From assembly GCF_045807065.1 (NCBI RefSeq), contig NZ_JBJMIE010000031.1, positions 1 to 49,834 of the forward strand: a stretch of 49,834 bases of DNA, in the 5' to 3' direction. Shown here piece by piece: positions 25,087 through 32,133 of the stretch. Every line of letters begins with the position of its first letter. The stretch's first letter is position 1. The notes beneath the pieces are model-generated. The model was not told the origin of the DNA. It was given only the letters and a program-made list of their open reading frames with translations, and did not search any database. The stretch comes from Actinophytocola sp045807065. GTDB lineage: Bacteria > Actinomycetota > Actinomycetes > Mycobacteriales > Pseudonocardiaceae. Both the position numbers and the translations under genes were made by a program.

Positions 25087-25860
25087 ATGAGCGCGGCTCG
25101 CGGAGCGAACCCGAACGCGGCTGGCGAAGAGAACCAGCAGGCACCGGGCGAGGATGCGAGGGACCGGGTGGCGGACCGCACCGAGGAACTGGTGCGGTTG
25201 CTGCGGCTCGAGGAGCGCCGCGAACCGGCCGTCGCCCAGGTGGCGACCTGGATCGGGCTGGGCATCATCGAGGGGCGGCTCAAGCCGGGCCAGAACCTGA
25301 ACTCGGTGGAGCTCGCGAACCGGTTCAACTCGAGCCGGACGCCGGTGCGTGAGGCGCTCATGCTGCTCGAGTCGGAGGGTCTGGTCGAGATCCGGGCGCG
25401 CAAGCGGTCCCGGGTGGCGTCGTTCACCCCGGAGCGGGTCCGTGAGATCTACTTCGTGCGCCGCCACCTGCTCGCACTCGTGGGTTCGCTGGCGGCCGAG
25501 CACGTCACCGACGACGATGTGGTCGAGCTCCGCGAACGGCTGGCGCAGATGCAGGTGTCCGTGGACGCCGGCGACGTCGACGGCTACTTCTGGGGCCACG
25601 TGGACCTGCAGCGCAGGTACGTGGAGATCGCCGGCAACCAGATCCTCGGGGACATGCTCGACACCCTGGCGTTGCGCACACTGGTCCTGCGGCGGGTGTC
25701 GCTCGCCCGCGAGGGCCGGTTGCGGGCGAGCGTGGCCGACCAGTACCGGATCCTCGACGCCATCGCGGCGCGCGACGGGGAGCTGAGCGCGATGCTCCTG
25801 TCCCGCGCGACCGACGCCGCGCTGTCCGCGATCGACCTGTCCGCGCTCACCTCGCCCTGA
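25087..25860 (+). CDS. GntR-family (FCD) transcriptional regulator
   Basis: A 257-aa regulator. The ATG at 25087 is preferred, though the frame is open to 24964. An extended N-terminus of about 45 residues precedes the winged helix (VAQVATWIGLGIIEGRLKPG, then SVELANRFNSSRTPVREALM, LLESEGLVEIRARK). The C-terminal FCD domain follows (VREIYFVRRHLLALVGSLAA ... VEIAGNQILGDMLDTLALRT). The usual metal-binding His residues of FCD domains are absent: the D-x-x-F-H position reads DLQRR, and the later E-H reads DQ. It is the only GntR-type regulator in the island and the best candidate to bind the TGTCGACA palindromes. Its 3' end overlaps the convergent ABC ATPase gene by 14 nt. Confidence 0.9.
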   Translation: MSAARGANPNAAGEENQQAPGEDARDRVADRTEELVRLLRLEERREPAVAQVATWIGLGIIEGRLKPGQNLNSVELANRFNSSRTPVREALMLLESEGLVEIRARKRSRVASFTPERVREIYFVRRHLLALVGSLAAEHVTDDDVVELRERLAQMQVSVDAGDVDGYFWGHVDLQRRYVEIAGNQILGDMLDTLALRTLVLRRVSLAREGRLRASVADQYRILDAIAARDGELSAMLLSRATDAALSAIDLSALTSP

Positions 25861-26740
25861 GCGGTGCCCGGTCATCCGCGGCCGGCGCGGGTGCGGTCCC
25901 CGGGCGCTCGATCGCCTGCCGCGCCTCGTCGTCCGGGGGACGGGTACCGCCACCGTGCGCACGGATCTCCGCGAGCACCTTCGAGCGGAGCTCGGCGAAC
26001 CGCGGCGTGGCACGCGTGACGATCTGGTCGCGGTCCTGCCCGAGGTCGATGGTGAGGTCGTCGACGACGTGGGTCGGGCTCCCGGCGACCACGACGACGC
26101 GGTCGGAGAGGTAGACGGCCTCGTCGATGTCGTGGGTGACCAGGACGACGGTGATCTCCAGTTCCCGGCGCAGCCGCAGCACGAGGTCCTCGAGGTCGAA
26201 GCGGGACTGGGCGTCCACCGAGCCGAACGGCTCGTCCATGAGCAGGATGGGGGAGCGGTAGGCGATCCCGCGGGCGATCGCCACGCGCTGCTGCATGCCG
26301 CCGGAGAGCTGCCACGGGTACTTGTGCCCGACGTCGCCGAGACCGACGGCCTCCAGGCTCTTCTGTGCCCGCTCCAGGCGCTCGGCCTTCCTGACCCGCA
26401 TCCCCTCGAGCGGGAACGCGACGTTGTCGCGCACCCGCATCCACGGCATCAGGGAACCGCGGTAGTCCTGGAAGACCACGGCGATCTCGGCCAGCGGCTC
26501 GCTCACGACGCGGTCACCGAGGCGCACATCGCCGGCCGTCGGCTTCAGCAGCCCGGAAAGGCAACGCAGCAGCGTGGTCTTGCCCGCACCCGACGGACCG
26601 ACGATGGAGACGAACTCGCCCGGTTCGATCCTGATCTCGAGCCCTCGGATCACCTCGTGGGCCGAGTCGCCCGAGCCGAAGGTCATGCCGAGGTCGGCCA
26701 CGACGAGCGCCTCACCGGCGCGGGCGTTCTGCTGAGTCAT
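25847..26740 (-). CDS. ABC importer ATP-binding protein (TauB/SsuB type)
   Basis: A 297-aa nucleotide-binding subunit. Walker A VGPSGAGKTTLLRC, Q-loop VFQDYRGSLMPWM, signature LSGGMQQRVAIARGIAY, Walker B ILLMDEPFGSVD, and switch His VTHDIDEA are all intact. The C-terminal 50 residues are charged and Pro-rich. The ATG at 26740 is used. An upstream ATG at 26794 would extend into operator 6. It energises the importer whose binding protein and two permeases are at 27960-30669, transcribed in the opposite direction but under the same kind of operator. Confidence 0.9.
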   Translation of the reverse strand: MTQQNARAGEALVVADLGMTFGSGDSAHEVIRGLEIRIEPGEFVSIVGPSGAGKTTLLRCLSGLLKPTAGDVRLGDRVVSEPLAEIAVVFQDYRGSLMPWMRVRDNVAFPLEGMRVRKAERLERAQKSLEAVGLGDVGHKYPWQLSGGMQQRVAIARGIAYRSPILLMDEPFGSVDAQSRFDLEDLVLRLRRELEITVVLVTHDIDEAVYLSDRVVVVAGSPTHVVDDLTIDLGQDRDQIVTRATPRFAELRSKVLAEIRAHGGGTRPPDDEARQAIERPGTAPAPAADDRAPLRAR

Positions 26741-26785
26741 AGCCTCGTGTCCTGGTGTCGGAGTTCGGGGTTGATCCCACTGTAG

Positions 26786-26793
26786 TGTCGACA
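26786..26793. promoter_or_regulatory. TGTCGACA operator 6
   Basis: Context TAGTGTCGACAAGT (26783-26796), 46 bp upstream of the ABC ATPase start at 26740 (minus). Confidence 0.75.
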
Positions 26794-26821
26794 AGTCAGT
26801 GGGGACAAGGCGAATCGTGCC

Positions 26822-27430
26822 CTATCGTTCGCTTGGCGGCCTGTCGTGAGTGGGAATAGTGTCGACAGATTGACCGTCGTCAGGTTCGACGGGTGTGCTC
26901 TCGCCGGCCTGGGGCCGCCGGCCGGCGAAGTCGTCCATGCCGATGAAGAACGAGCTGAACCGCCAGCAGCCGTCCGCCTCCCGCCGCGCGTCGGCGGTGT
27001 AGAAGACGCTCGAGCCGACGACCAGCCCGTCGGCCGCCACGGTGACCACGCCGAAGGCGAGGGCCGTCGCGGTGCCCTCGGCGAGGTCGAGGTCCTCGAC
27101 GAGCACGTTGCCGATCAGGTGCCGGCGCTGGTCGCTCATCTCGTCGAAGATCGCCCCCAGCCGCTCCTCGACCACCTCCCGCCCGCGGAAGGTGGTGAAC
27201 GGCGTCGCCGAGCCGAGGGCGACCTCGTAGACGACGTCGTCGGTGAAGCACGACCCGGCGACGTCGGCGCGGCACTCGTCGTGCCCGATGCCGAAGCGGT
27301 AGAACGCCTCCGCGATCCGCGCCCGTGCCACGAGCGCCTCAGGGCTCCAGTCGGCCGGCAGGAGAGGTTTCATCGACACCCTGCCCTGCCGGTGGGCCCA
27401 GGCCTGGGGTGGGAAGGAACTCGTCGTCAT
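26822..27430 (-). CDS. NTF2/SnoaL-like protein 1
   Basis: A 202-aa protein, ATG with GGAG 6-9 nt upstream. The central 130 residues show the cone-shaped NTF2/SnoaL pattern: helix ARIAEAFYRFGIGHDECRAD, FTDDVVYEVALGSATPF, FRGREVVEERLGAIFDEMSD, HLIGNVLVEDLDLAEGTATA, and WRFSSFFIGMDDF. Such folds host hydroxylating dehydratases, isomerases and binding proteins. No family-specific catalytic set is assigned. The C-terminal ~30 residues are low complexity and encode the sequence that also contains operator 7. It is encoded between the ABC ATPase and a second NTF2 fragment, all on the minus strand. Confidence 0.8.
   Translation of the reverse strand: MTTSSFPPQAWAHRQGRVSMKPLLPADWSPEALVARARIAEAFYRFGIGHDECRADVAGSCFTDDVVYEVALGSATPFTTFRGREVVEERLGAIFDEMSDQRRHLIGNVLVEDLDLAEGTATALAFGVVTVAADGLVVGSSVFYTADARREADGCWRFSSFFIGMDDFAGRRPQAGESTPVEPDDGQSVDTIPTHDRPPSER
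26860..26867. promoter_or_regulatory. TGTCGACA operator 7 (inside a coding sequence)
   Basis: Context TAGTGTCGACAGAT (26857-26870), within the last 50 bp of the NTF2-like gene and 74 bp from operator 6, upstream of the ABC ATPase. Confidence 0.7.
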
Positions 27431-27475
27431 CGGTGCTCCAGTGGCGTGGATCGGGGGAACTGTCGAAAGATCCGC

Positions 27476-27718
27476 TCAGATGTCCGCCACGACGGTGCGC
27501 CGGGTGAGGCGCCACCCCGCCGCGGTTCTGGCGAAGGCGTCCTCGTGCACGCCCGAGATGAGGATCCGGCGCTCCTTGGTCCTCTCGTCGATCTCGACGA
27601 ACAGGACGTAGGAGATGGCGGTGGCGCGGTCGGGCCTCGCGGCCGATGTGGACGGACGGGCGAAGCGTAGGACCGCCCGCGACCGCATGTCCACCGTTTC
27701 GGCATCATCTGTCGACAC
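27476..27718 (-). CDS. Short NTF2/SnoaL-like protein 2, probably truncated
   Basis: Up to 80 aa from a GTG at 27718, or 70 aa from the ATG at 27688. The sequence ATAISYVLFVEIDERTKERR, then DAFARTAAGWRLTRRTVVAD, matches only the C-terminal half of NTF2-like proteins (strand, strand, Arg-rich final strand W-R-xxRR). The N-terminal helices and the usual active-site pocket residues are missing, and no matching upstream frame was found. Operator 8 overlaps the GTG start. It is either a decayed gene or a half-domain that pairs with the neighbour at 26822. Confidence 0.5.
   Translation of the reverse strand: MSTDDAETVDMRSRAVLRFARPSTSAARPDRATAISYVLFVEIDERTKERRILISGVHEDAFARTAAGWRLTRRTVVADI
27710..27717. 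promoter_or_regulatory. TGTCGACA operator 8
   Basis: Context ATCTGTCGACACAA (27707-27720), at the 5' end of the short NTF2-like gene and 177 bp from operator 9. Confidence 0.65.
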
Positions 27719-27871
27719 AACTCCCGTTTGCGGTCGCGATGACCGTGACTCGTCCGGCGTGGCGGACGACTGCCGGTGGGCACTCCGGACTGACTCCTAC
27801 TAGGTGATACTTCGAAAGAAGGACGGGTGTGACACGCAGCGCGACGAATCCGGTCGTGGTGGAATCTCTCC

Positions 27872-27901
27872 TTGACACTTCCAATCTGTCGACAGTACGG
27901 T
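27872..27901 (+). promoter_or_regulatory. Sigma70-like promoter of the importer operon
   Basis: TTGACA (27872-27877), an 18-nt spacer and TACGGT (27896-27901). Operator 9 (27887-27894) fills the spacer next to the -10 box, the placement expected for repression. The binding-protein gene starts 58 nt downstream. Confidence 0.6.
27887..27894. promoter_or_regulatory. TGTCGACA operator 9
   Basis: Context ATCTGTCGACAGTA (27884-27897), lying between the -35 and -10 boxes of the importer promoter. Confidence 0.8.
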
Positions 27902-27959
27902 CGAACACGGGTGAGATCGTGATCACACCGCCGTGGCTCATTCCCGGAAGGACAGACGC

Positions 27960-28958
27960 ATGCAGGTCGGCAGACTCAAGAACAGGGGCCTGGTAGCCCT
28001 CGTGGGCGTCGCGGTGCTCGCCGCGGGCTCGCTCACCGCCTGCGGCAGCTCGGACGACACGGCCTCGGCGTCCGACGGCGGTCTGACCAAGGTGACCGTG
28101 CTCCGCTCGACGGGCGCCACCTTCGAAGGGCTCTACATCGCCCAGTCCCAGGGCTACTTCTCCGACGCCGGCCTCGACGTGACGATCAAGGCCGGGGCGG
28201 CGGACACGTCGCAGAACGTCCCGTCCGTGCTCAACGGCGAGGCCGAGTTCGCGATGACGGACTCCGCCGGGTTCCTCAAGGCCGCCGCCCAGGAGATCCC
28301 CGTGCGCATGGTGGTCCAGCTCCAGGCGTCCGAACCGGATGCGGCCGTCAGCGACGGGACCCTTGTCCCCCCGAACAGCTCGATCAAGAGCGCCAAGGAC
28401 CTCGACGGAAAGACGGTCGGCCTGCCCGCGCTCGGCGGCAACATCCAGATGATCACGCAGTACGCCGTCGAGAAGGCCGGCGGCGACCCGAAGAGCCTCA
28501 ACCTGGTCGCGCTTCCGGTGACCTCCCTTCAGGACTCCGCCGCCAAGGGGCAGGTCGACGCCATCACCACCTTCGCCGGGTACTACGACGGCGCCAAGGC
28601 GGCCGGCTTCGCACCGATCGGCAACGGCTCCAACGACTTCCCGGGCCTTCCGCAGGCGCTGATCTTCTCGAGTGTCGAGTGGCTCGCCGGTCACGGCGAC
28701 GTCGCCAAGAAGTTCGCCGCCGCCGTCGCCAAGGGCCTGGAGTACGCCAACGACAACCCGGACACCATCAGGGCCGTGGACGGCCAGTACACCAAGATGG
28801 ACGCCGAGACCATCAAGAACCGCACCATCCAGACCTTCGGCGCCAGCTTCGACGTCGGCCAGGTCAAGCTCGCGGCGGAGAAGATGTACGACTACGGGAT
28901 CGTCAAGAGCAAGATCGACACGGGCCAGATCCTGTGGGACGGCGCCCCCACGGACTGA
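27960..28958 (+). CDS. ABC importer substrate-binding lipoprotein (NMT1/TauA type)
   Basis: A 332-aa lipoprotein. The ATG at 27960 has AAGGA 7 nt upstream. A GTG at 27933 would lengthen an already complete signal. Signal peptide VALVGVAVLAAGSLTACGSS with lipobox LTAC. The mature part follows the NMT1/SsuA/TauA pattern: TFEGLYIAQSQGYFSDAGLD, EFAMTDSAGFLKAA, SAKDLDGKTVGLPALGGN, KGQVDAITTFAGYYDGAKAA. This subfamily carries small organic molecules such as alkanesulfonates, pyrimidine precursors and aromatic acids. The ligand here is unknown but is presumably the island's substrate. First gene of the operon with two permeases and the downstream pathway genes. Confidence 0.9.
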   Translation: MQVGRLKNRGLVALVGVAVLAAGSLTACGSSDDTASASDGGLTKVTVLRSTGATFEGLYIAQSQGYFSDAGLDVTIKAGAADTSQNVPSVLNGEAEFAMTDSAGFLKAAAQEIPVRMVVQLQASEPDAAVSDGTLVPPNSSIKSAKDLDGKTVGLPALGGNIQMITQYAVEKAGGDPKSLNLVALPVTSLQDSAAKGQVDAITTFAGYYDGAKAAGFAPIGNGSNDFPGLPQALIFSSVEWLAGHGDVAKKFAAAVAKGLEYANDNPDTIRAVDGQYTKMDAETIKNRTIQTFGASFDVGQVKLAAEKMYDYGIVKSKIDTGQILWDGAPTD

Positions 28959-29003
28959 TCGGCGAGGCAGGAACCAACGATCTCACGACTGGAGAGCACC
29001 GCC

Positions 29004-29801
29004 ATGGCGCACACCCCGTCGCCAGCACGCGCCGCATCTCGCCGCCTGTTGTCCCAACTGCTGTTCGTCGCGGCGGTCATCGCGATCTGGGCCCTGGTCA
29101 GGGCCGCGAACGTGATGACCGAGGACGCGCTGCCCGGGCCGGTGGCCACGCTGAAGGCGATCGTGGCGAACCTGTCCGACGGTGAGTACTGGACGGCCAT
29201 CGCCGACACCCTGCGCAGCGCGCTCGGCGGGCTGCTCGCCGCGATCGTCGTCGGCGTGCCCATCGGGCTGGTCACCGGGACCTACGCGCTCGCCGAGCGG
29301 TCGAGCCGGCTGGTCGTGGAGTTCGGCCGGTCCTTTCCGGTGATCGCGATCCTGCCCGTGATGCTGCTGGTGATGGGCTCCTCACTGGAGATGAAGGGCG
29401 TCGTCGTCTTCGTCGCGTGCGTCTTCCCGCTGATCATCCAGGCCCAGTACGGCGCCGCCAGCGTCGGCGAGGCCGTCAACGAGACGGTCCGCAGCTACCG
29501 CATCCCCCGGCTGCTGCGGTTCCGCAGGGTCGTGCTTCCCTGCGCGGCCCCCTCGGTGATGACCGGCATCCGGCTGGCATCGGCGGTGTCCGTGCTGGTG
29601 GCGGTCGGCGTCGAGATCCTCACGACGGTGCCCGGCATGGGGCACATGGTGGTGCAGAGCCAACTGGACGAGAACTCGGCCAACGCGTTCGCCTACATCT
29701 TCACCGCGGGCGCGGTCGGCTTCACGATCAACCGCATCGCGCAGCTGGTGGAGGCCCGGGTCCTGGCGTGGCGCCCCCCGCCGAACGCGGGCGACGAATG
29801 A
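29004..29801 (+). CDS. ABC importer permease 1
   Basis: A 265-aa BPD-type permease (SsuC/TauC-like). It has about six hydrophobic segments, including LLFVAAVIAIWALVRAANVM near the N-terminus and LRSALGGLLAAIVVGVPIGL. The EAA-like cytoplasmic loop NETVRSYRIPRLLRFRRVVL contacts the ATPase. ATG start with GGAGAGC 6-12 nt upstream. It lies 45 nt after the binding protein gene and 31 nt before a second, divergent permease, so the channel is probably a heterodimer. Confidence 0.9.
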   Translation: MAHTPSPARAASRRLLSQLLFVAAVIAIWALVRAANVMTEDALPGPVATLKAIVANLSDGEYWTAIADTLRSALGGLLAAIVVGVPIGLVTGTYALAERSSRLVVEFGRSFPVIAILPVMLLVMGSSLEMKGVVVFVACVFPLIIQAQYGAASVGEAVNETVRSYRIPRLLRFRRVVLPCAAPSVMTGIRLASAVSVLVAVGVEILTTVPGMGHMVVQSQLDENSANAFAYIFTAGAVGFTINRIAQLVEARVLAWRPPPNAGDE

Positions 29802-29832
29802 GAAGCCACCGGAAGCACCCCGAGGAGCACCC

Positions 29833-30669
29833 GTGAAAACCAGGACGTTGCGCTCGCTGGCCGTCCAGCTGTGGCTGCCGGCGGTGGTGCTCGTGGTTCT
29901 CTGGTTCAGCACCGCCAACAGCAAGTCGTTCTACTTCCCGCCCTTCTCCGAGGTCCTGGTCGCGCTCAGGGACGGGTTCGTGGAGGGGTCGCTCGTCGGC
30001 GACATCGCCTTCAGCATGCGCAACGTCCTCGCCGGTCTCGTGCTGGCGACCGTGGTCGGGATCCTGCTCGGCTTCCTGATCGGGGAGAGCAGGAGCCTGC
30101 GCGTCGCGGCCCAGCCGTTCCTCGACTACCTGCGCGCCACACCGATGGTCGCGTTCATCCCCGTGATCATCCTGACCTTCGGTATCGGGGCCGCACCCAA
30201 GGTGTTCCTCATCTTCCTAGGCGCGGTGTGGCCCATCCTCCTGAACACGATCAGCGGTGTGCACGGCATCGCCACGGCCGTGCGCGAGTCGGCACGCGCC
30301 TACCGGATCCCCGCCGCGTTGCGGCTGCGCAAGGTCCTGCTGCCGGCCGCGCTTCCCCAGATCTTCGCCGGCATCCGGATCTCGCTCTCCGTGGCGATCG
30401 TGATGATGATCGTGGGCGAGATCTACGGCTCGCCACACGGGCTCGGGCACTTCATCCTGGACGCGGGTCAGCGCTTCCAGGTCAAGGACACCTGGGCCGG
30501 CACGCTGCTCATCGGCGTCATCGGGTACCTCATGACGCTGGTACTGCTGGGGATCGAGCGCGTCTGCCTCGGCTGGTACGTGCGGCGCCCGCCACGCATG
30601 CGGCGTCAGGACCGGCGACTGGCCCCGGCCGCCCGCCAGGAGGACGAGTCGCGGTTCGCCGCGGTATGA
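29833..30669 (+). CDS. ABC importer permease 2
   Basis: A 278-aa permease with a GTG start preceded by GAGGAG. It has six predicted membrane spans (for example VQLWLPAVVLVVLWFSTANS and NVLAGLVLATVVGILLGFLI) and an EAA-loop counterpart in RESARAYRIPAALRLRKVLL. The C-terminal 35 residues are basic and cytoplasmic. It pairs with permease 1, with the ATPase at 25847 as the presumed motor subunit. Confidence 0.9.
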   Translation: MKTRTLRSLAVQLWLPAVVLVVLWFSTANSKSFYFPPFSEVLVALRDGFVEGSLVGDIAFSMRNVLAGLVLATVVGILLGFLIGESRSLRVAAQPFLDYLRATPMVAFIPVIILTFGIGAAPKVFLIFLGAVWPILLNTISGVHGIATAVRESARAYRIPAALRLRKVLLPAALPQIFAGIRISLSVAIVMMIVGEIYGSPHGLGHFILDAGQRFQVKDTWAGTLLIGVIGYLMTLVLLGIERVCLGWYVRRPPRMRRQDRRLAPAARQEDESRFAAV

Positions 30670-30695
30670 CCTTCCGCCCCACCTCGAGGAGCCGC

Positions 30696-31265
30696 ATGAC
30701 GCCCCGCCTGCAACCCCTGCGCCCCAGCGAGCTGACCCCGGAACAGGCCGAGGTGTACGAGCGCATCGTCGGCGGACCCCGCGGTGGGGGACCCCGGCTG
30801 TTCGACCTCACCGACGCCGAGGGACGGCTGAACGGGCCGTTCAACGCGATGCTCCTCGCGCCGGCGCTCGGGGACGCGCTGCAGGAGCTCGGCGCCCGCG
30901 TGCGCTACCGCACGTCCCTGCCGGACCGGATCAGGGAGATGGCGATCCTCGCCGTCGCCACCCGCTGGCGGAGCGACTTCGAGCGGTACGCCCATGAGGC
31001 GATCGGCCGGGCGGCCGGGCTCACCGAGGACGAGATCCGCGCGCTGCGCGAGGAGTCCGCCCCGCGGCCCGAGGACCCCCACGAGGCCGCCGCGCTCGAT
31101 CTCGTGCGGAGCCTGCTGGTCGGCGGCGACCTCGACGACGACGCGTGGTCGGCGGCCCGGGCCGAACTGAGCGAGGTGGAGGTCTTCGAGCTGACCACGC
31201 TCGTCGGCTACTACGTCTCGCTGGCGCTGCTGATGCGGGTCTTCCGGGTCGGGCTTCCCGAGTGA
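30696..31265 (+). CDS. Carboxymuconolactone decarboxylase-family protein 2
   Basis: A 189-aa CMD-like protein, ATG with GAGGAG about 6 nt upstream. LNGPFNAMLLAPALGDALQE, LPDRIREMAILAVATRWRSD and FERYAHEAIGRAAGLTEDEI match the family, again without a CxxC pair. It differs considerably from the protein at 18377, so the two are not recent duplicates. It closes the importer operon. The next gene has its own promoter with tandem operators just downstream. Confidence 0.85.
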   Translation: MTPRLQPLRPSELTPEQAEVYERIVGGPRGGGPRLFDLTDAEGRLNGPFNAMLLAPALGDALQELGARVRYRTSLPDRIREMAILAVATRWRSDFERYAHEAIGRAAGLTEDEIRALREESAPRPEDPHEAAALDLVRSLLVGGDLDDDAWSAARAELSEVEVFELTTLVGYYVSLALLMRVFRVGLPE

Positions 31266-31275
31266 GCAGGCCGTG

Positions 31276-31305
31276 TTGACGAGCAAGAGTGTCGACAGTT
31301 ACTGT
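31276..31305 (+). promoter_or_regulatory. Sigma70-like promoter of the SDR-FAH-CoA transferase operon
   Basis: TTGACG (31276-31281), an 18-nt spacer and TACTGT (31300-31305). Operators 10 and 11 occupy the spacer and the -10 region. Confidence 0.5.
31290..31297. promoter_or_regulatory. TGTCGACA operator 10
   Basis: Context GAGTGTCGACAGTT (31287-31300). First of a tandem pair spaced 13 bp centre to centre. Confidence 0.75.
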
Positions 31306-31310
31306 CGACA
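31303..31310. promoter_or_regulatory. TGTCGACA operator 11
   Basis: Context TACTGTCGACACTA (31300-31313), overlapping the predicted -10 box, 43 bp before the SDR start at 31346. Confidence 0.8.
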
Positions 31311-31345
31311 CTACCGCTACTCGCCCTCAATTGAAGGCAGCTCGT

Positions 31346-32113
31346 ATGAAGACAGATACTACTGTCGACACTTCTTGGCTCGGTCTCCACGACGCCGCTG
31401 TACTGGTGGCGGGAGCCGGCGGCATCGGCGCGGAGTGCGTGGCGGGCTACGTCGGCGCGGGAGCGCGGGTGCTCGTCACCGATCGCGACGAGGTACGCCT
31501 GCGCCGGCTCGCCGACGACGTCCCCGGCATCGAGGTCGTTCCCGCGGACCTGACCCAGCGAGGTGCCGGCGCGGCCGTGGTCGCTGAGGCGGTGGCCCGG
31601 CTCGGCGGTCTCGATGTCCTCCTGCACTGCGTCGGCGTCAACGACCGCCGCGCGGTGCTGGAGTTCACCGAGGACGAGTGGGACCGGGTCATGCGGGTGA
31701 ACCTGTCGACGGCCTTCGGGACCGCACAGGCCGCGGGGCGGCACATGGTCGCCAGGCAGCGGGGCCGGATCGTGCTGCTCTCCTCCGTCTCCGGGCACCT
31801 GGCCCACGCCCACCACGGTCCCTACGCCGCGTCCAAGGGGGCCATGAACCAGATGATGCGGGTGATGGCGCGGGAGTGGGCCCGCTTCGGCGTCACCGTC
31901 AACGCCGTCGCGCCCGGCTACGTCGAAACCAACCTCACCACGGCCTACCTCGCCCGGCCGGGAGTCCGCGACGGGCTCGTCGGGCTGGTACCCGCCGGTC
32001 GCCTCGGCCGCCCGGACGAGATCGTCGGTCCGGTGCTGTTCCTCTCCTCGGCCCGCGCCGCCTTCGTCACCGGCCACGTCCTGTACGCCGACGGCGGCCG
32101 CACCCTCGTCTGA
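31346..32113 (+). CDS. SDR-family oxidoreductase
   Basis: A 255-aa classical SDR. The ATG at 31346 follows AAGG by about 8 nt, and a start at 31289 would fall within the operators. Dinucleotide motif VAGAGGIGAECV (first Gly of TGxxxGIG kept, T replaced by A), VGVNDRRAVLEF at the NNAG position, catalytic LLSSVSGHLAHAHHGPYAAS with YxxxK, and VTGHVLYADGGR at the end. Operator 12 lies inside its first ten codons. It heads the six-gene operon that runs to the CoA transferase. Confidence 0.9.
   Translation: MKTDTTVDTSWLGLHDAAVLVAGAGGIGAECVAGYVGAGARVLVTDRDEVRLRRLADDVPGIEVVPADLTQRGAGAAVVAEAVARLGGLDVLLHCVGVNDRRAVLEFTEDEWDRVMRVNLSTAFGTAQAAGRHMVARQRGRIVLLSSVSGHLAHAHHGPYAASKGAMNQMMRVMAREWARFGVTVNAVAPGYVETNLTTAYLARPGVRDGLVGLVPAGRLGRPDEIVGPVLFLSSARAAFVTGHVLYADGGRTLV
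31363..31370. promoter_or_regulatory. TGTCGACA operator 12 (intragenic)
   Basis: Context TACTGTCGACACTT (31360-31373), 18 nt into the SDR coding sequence (encodes Thr-Val-Asp-Thr), 73 bp from operator 10 and 60 bp from operator 11. It may form a repression loop or a roadblock. Confidence 0.65.
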
Positions 32114-32133
32114 CCACCACCCGGGAGCACCTC

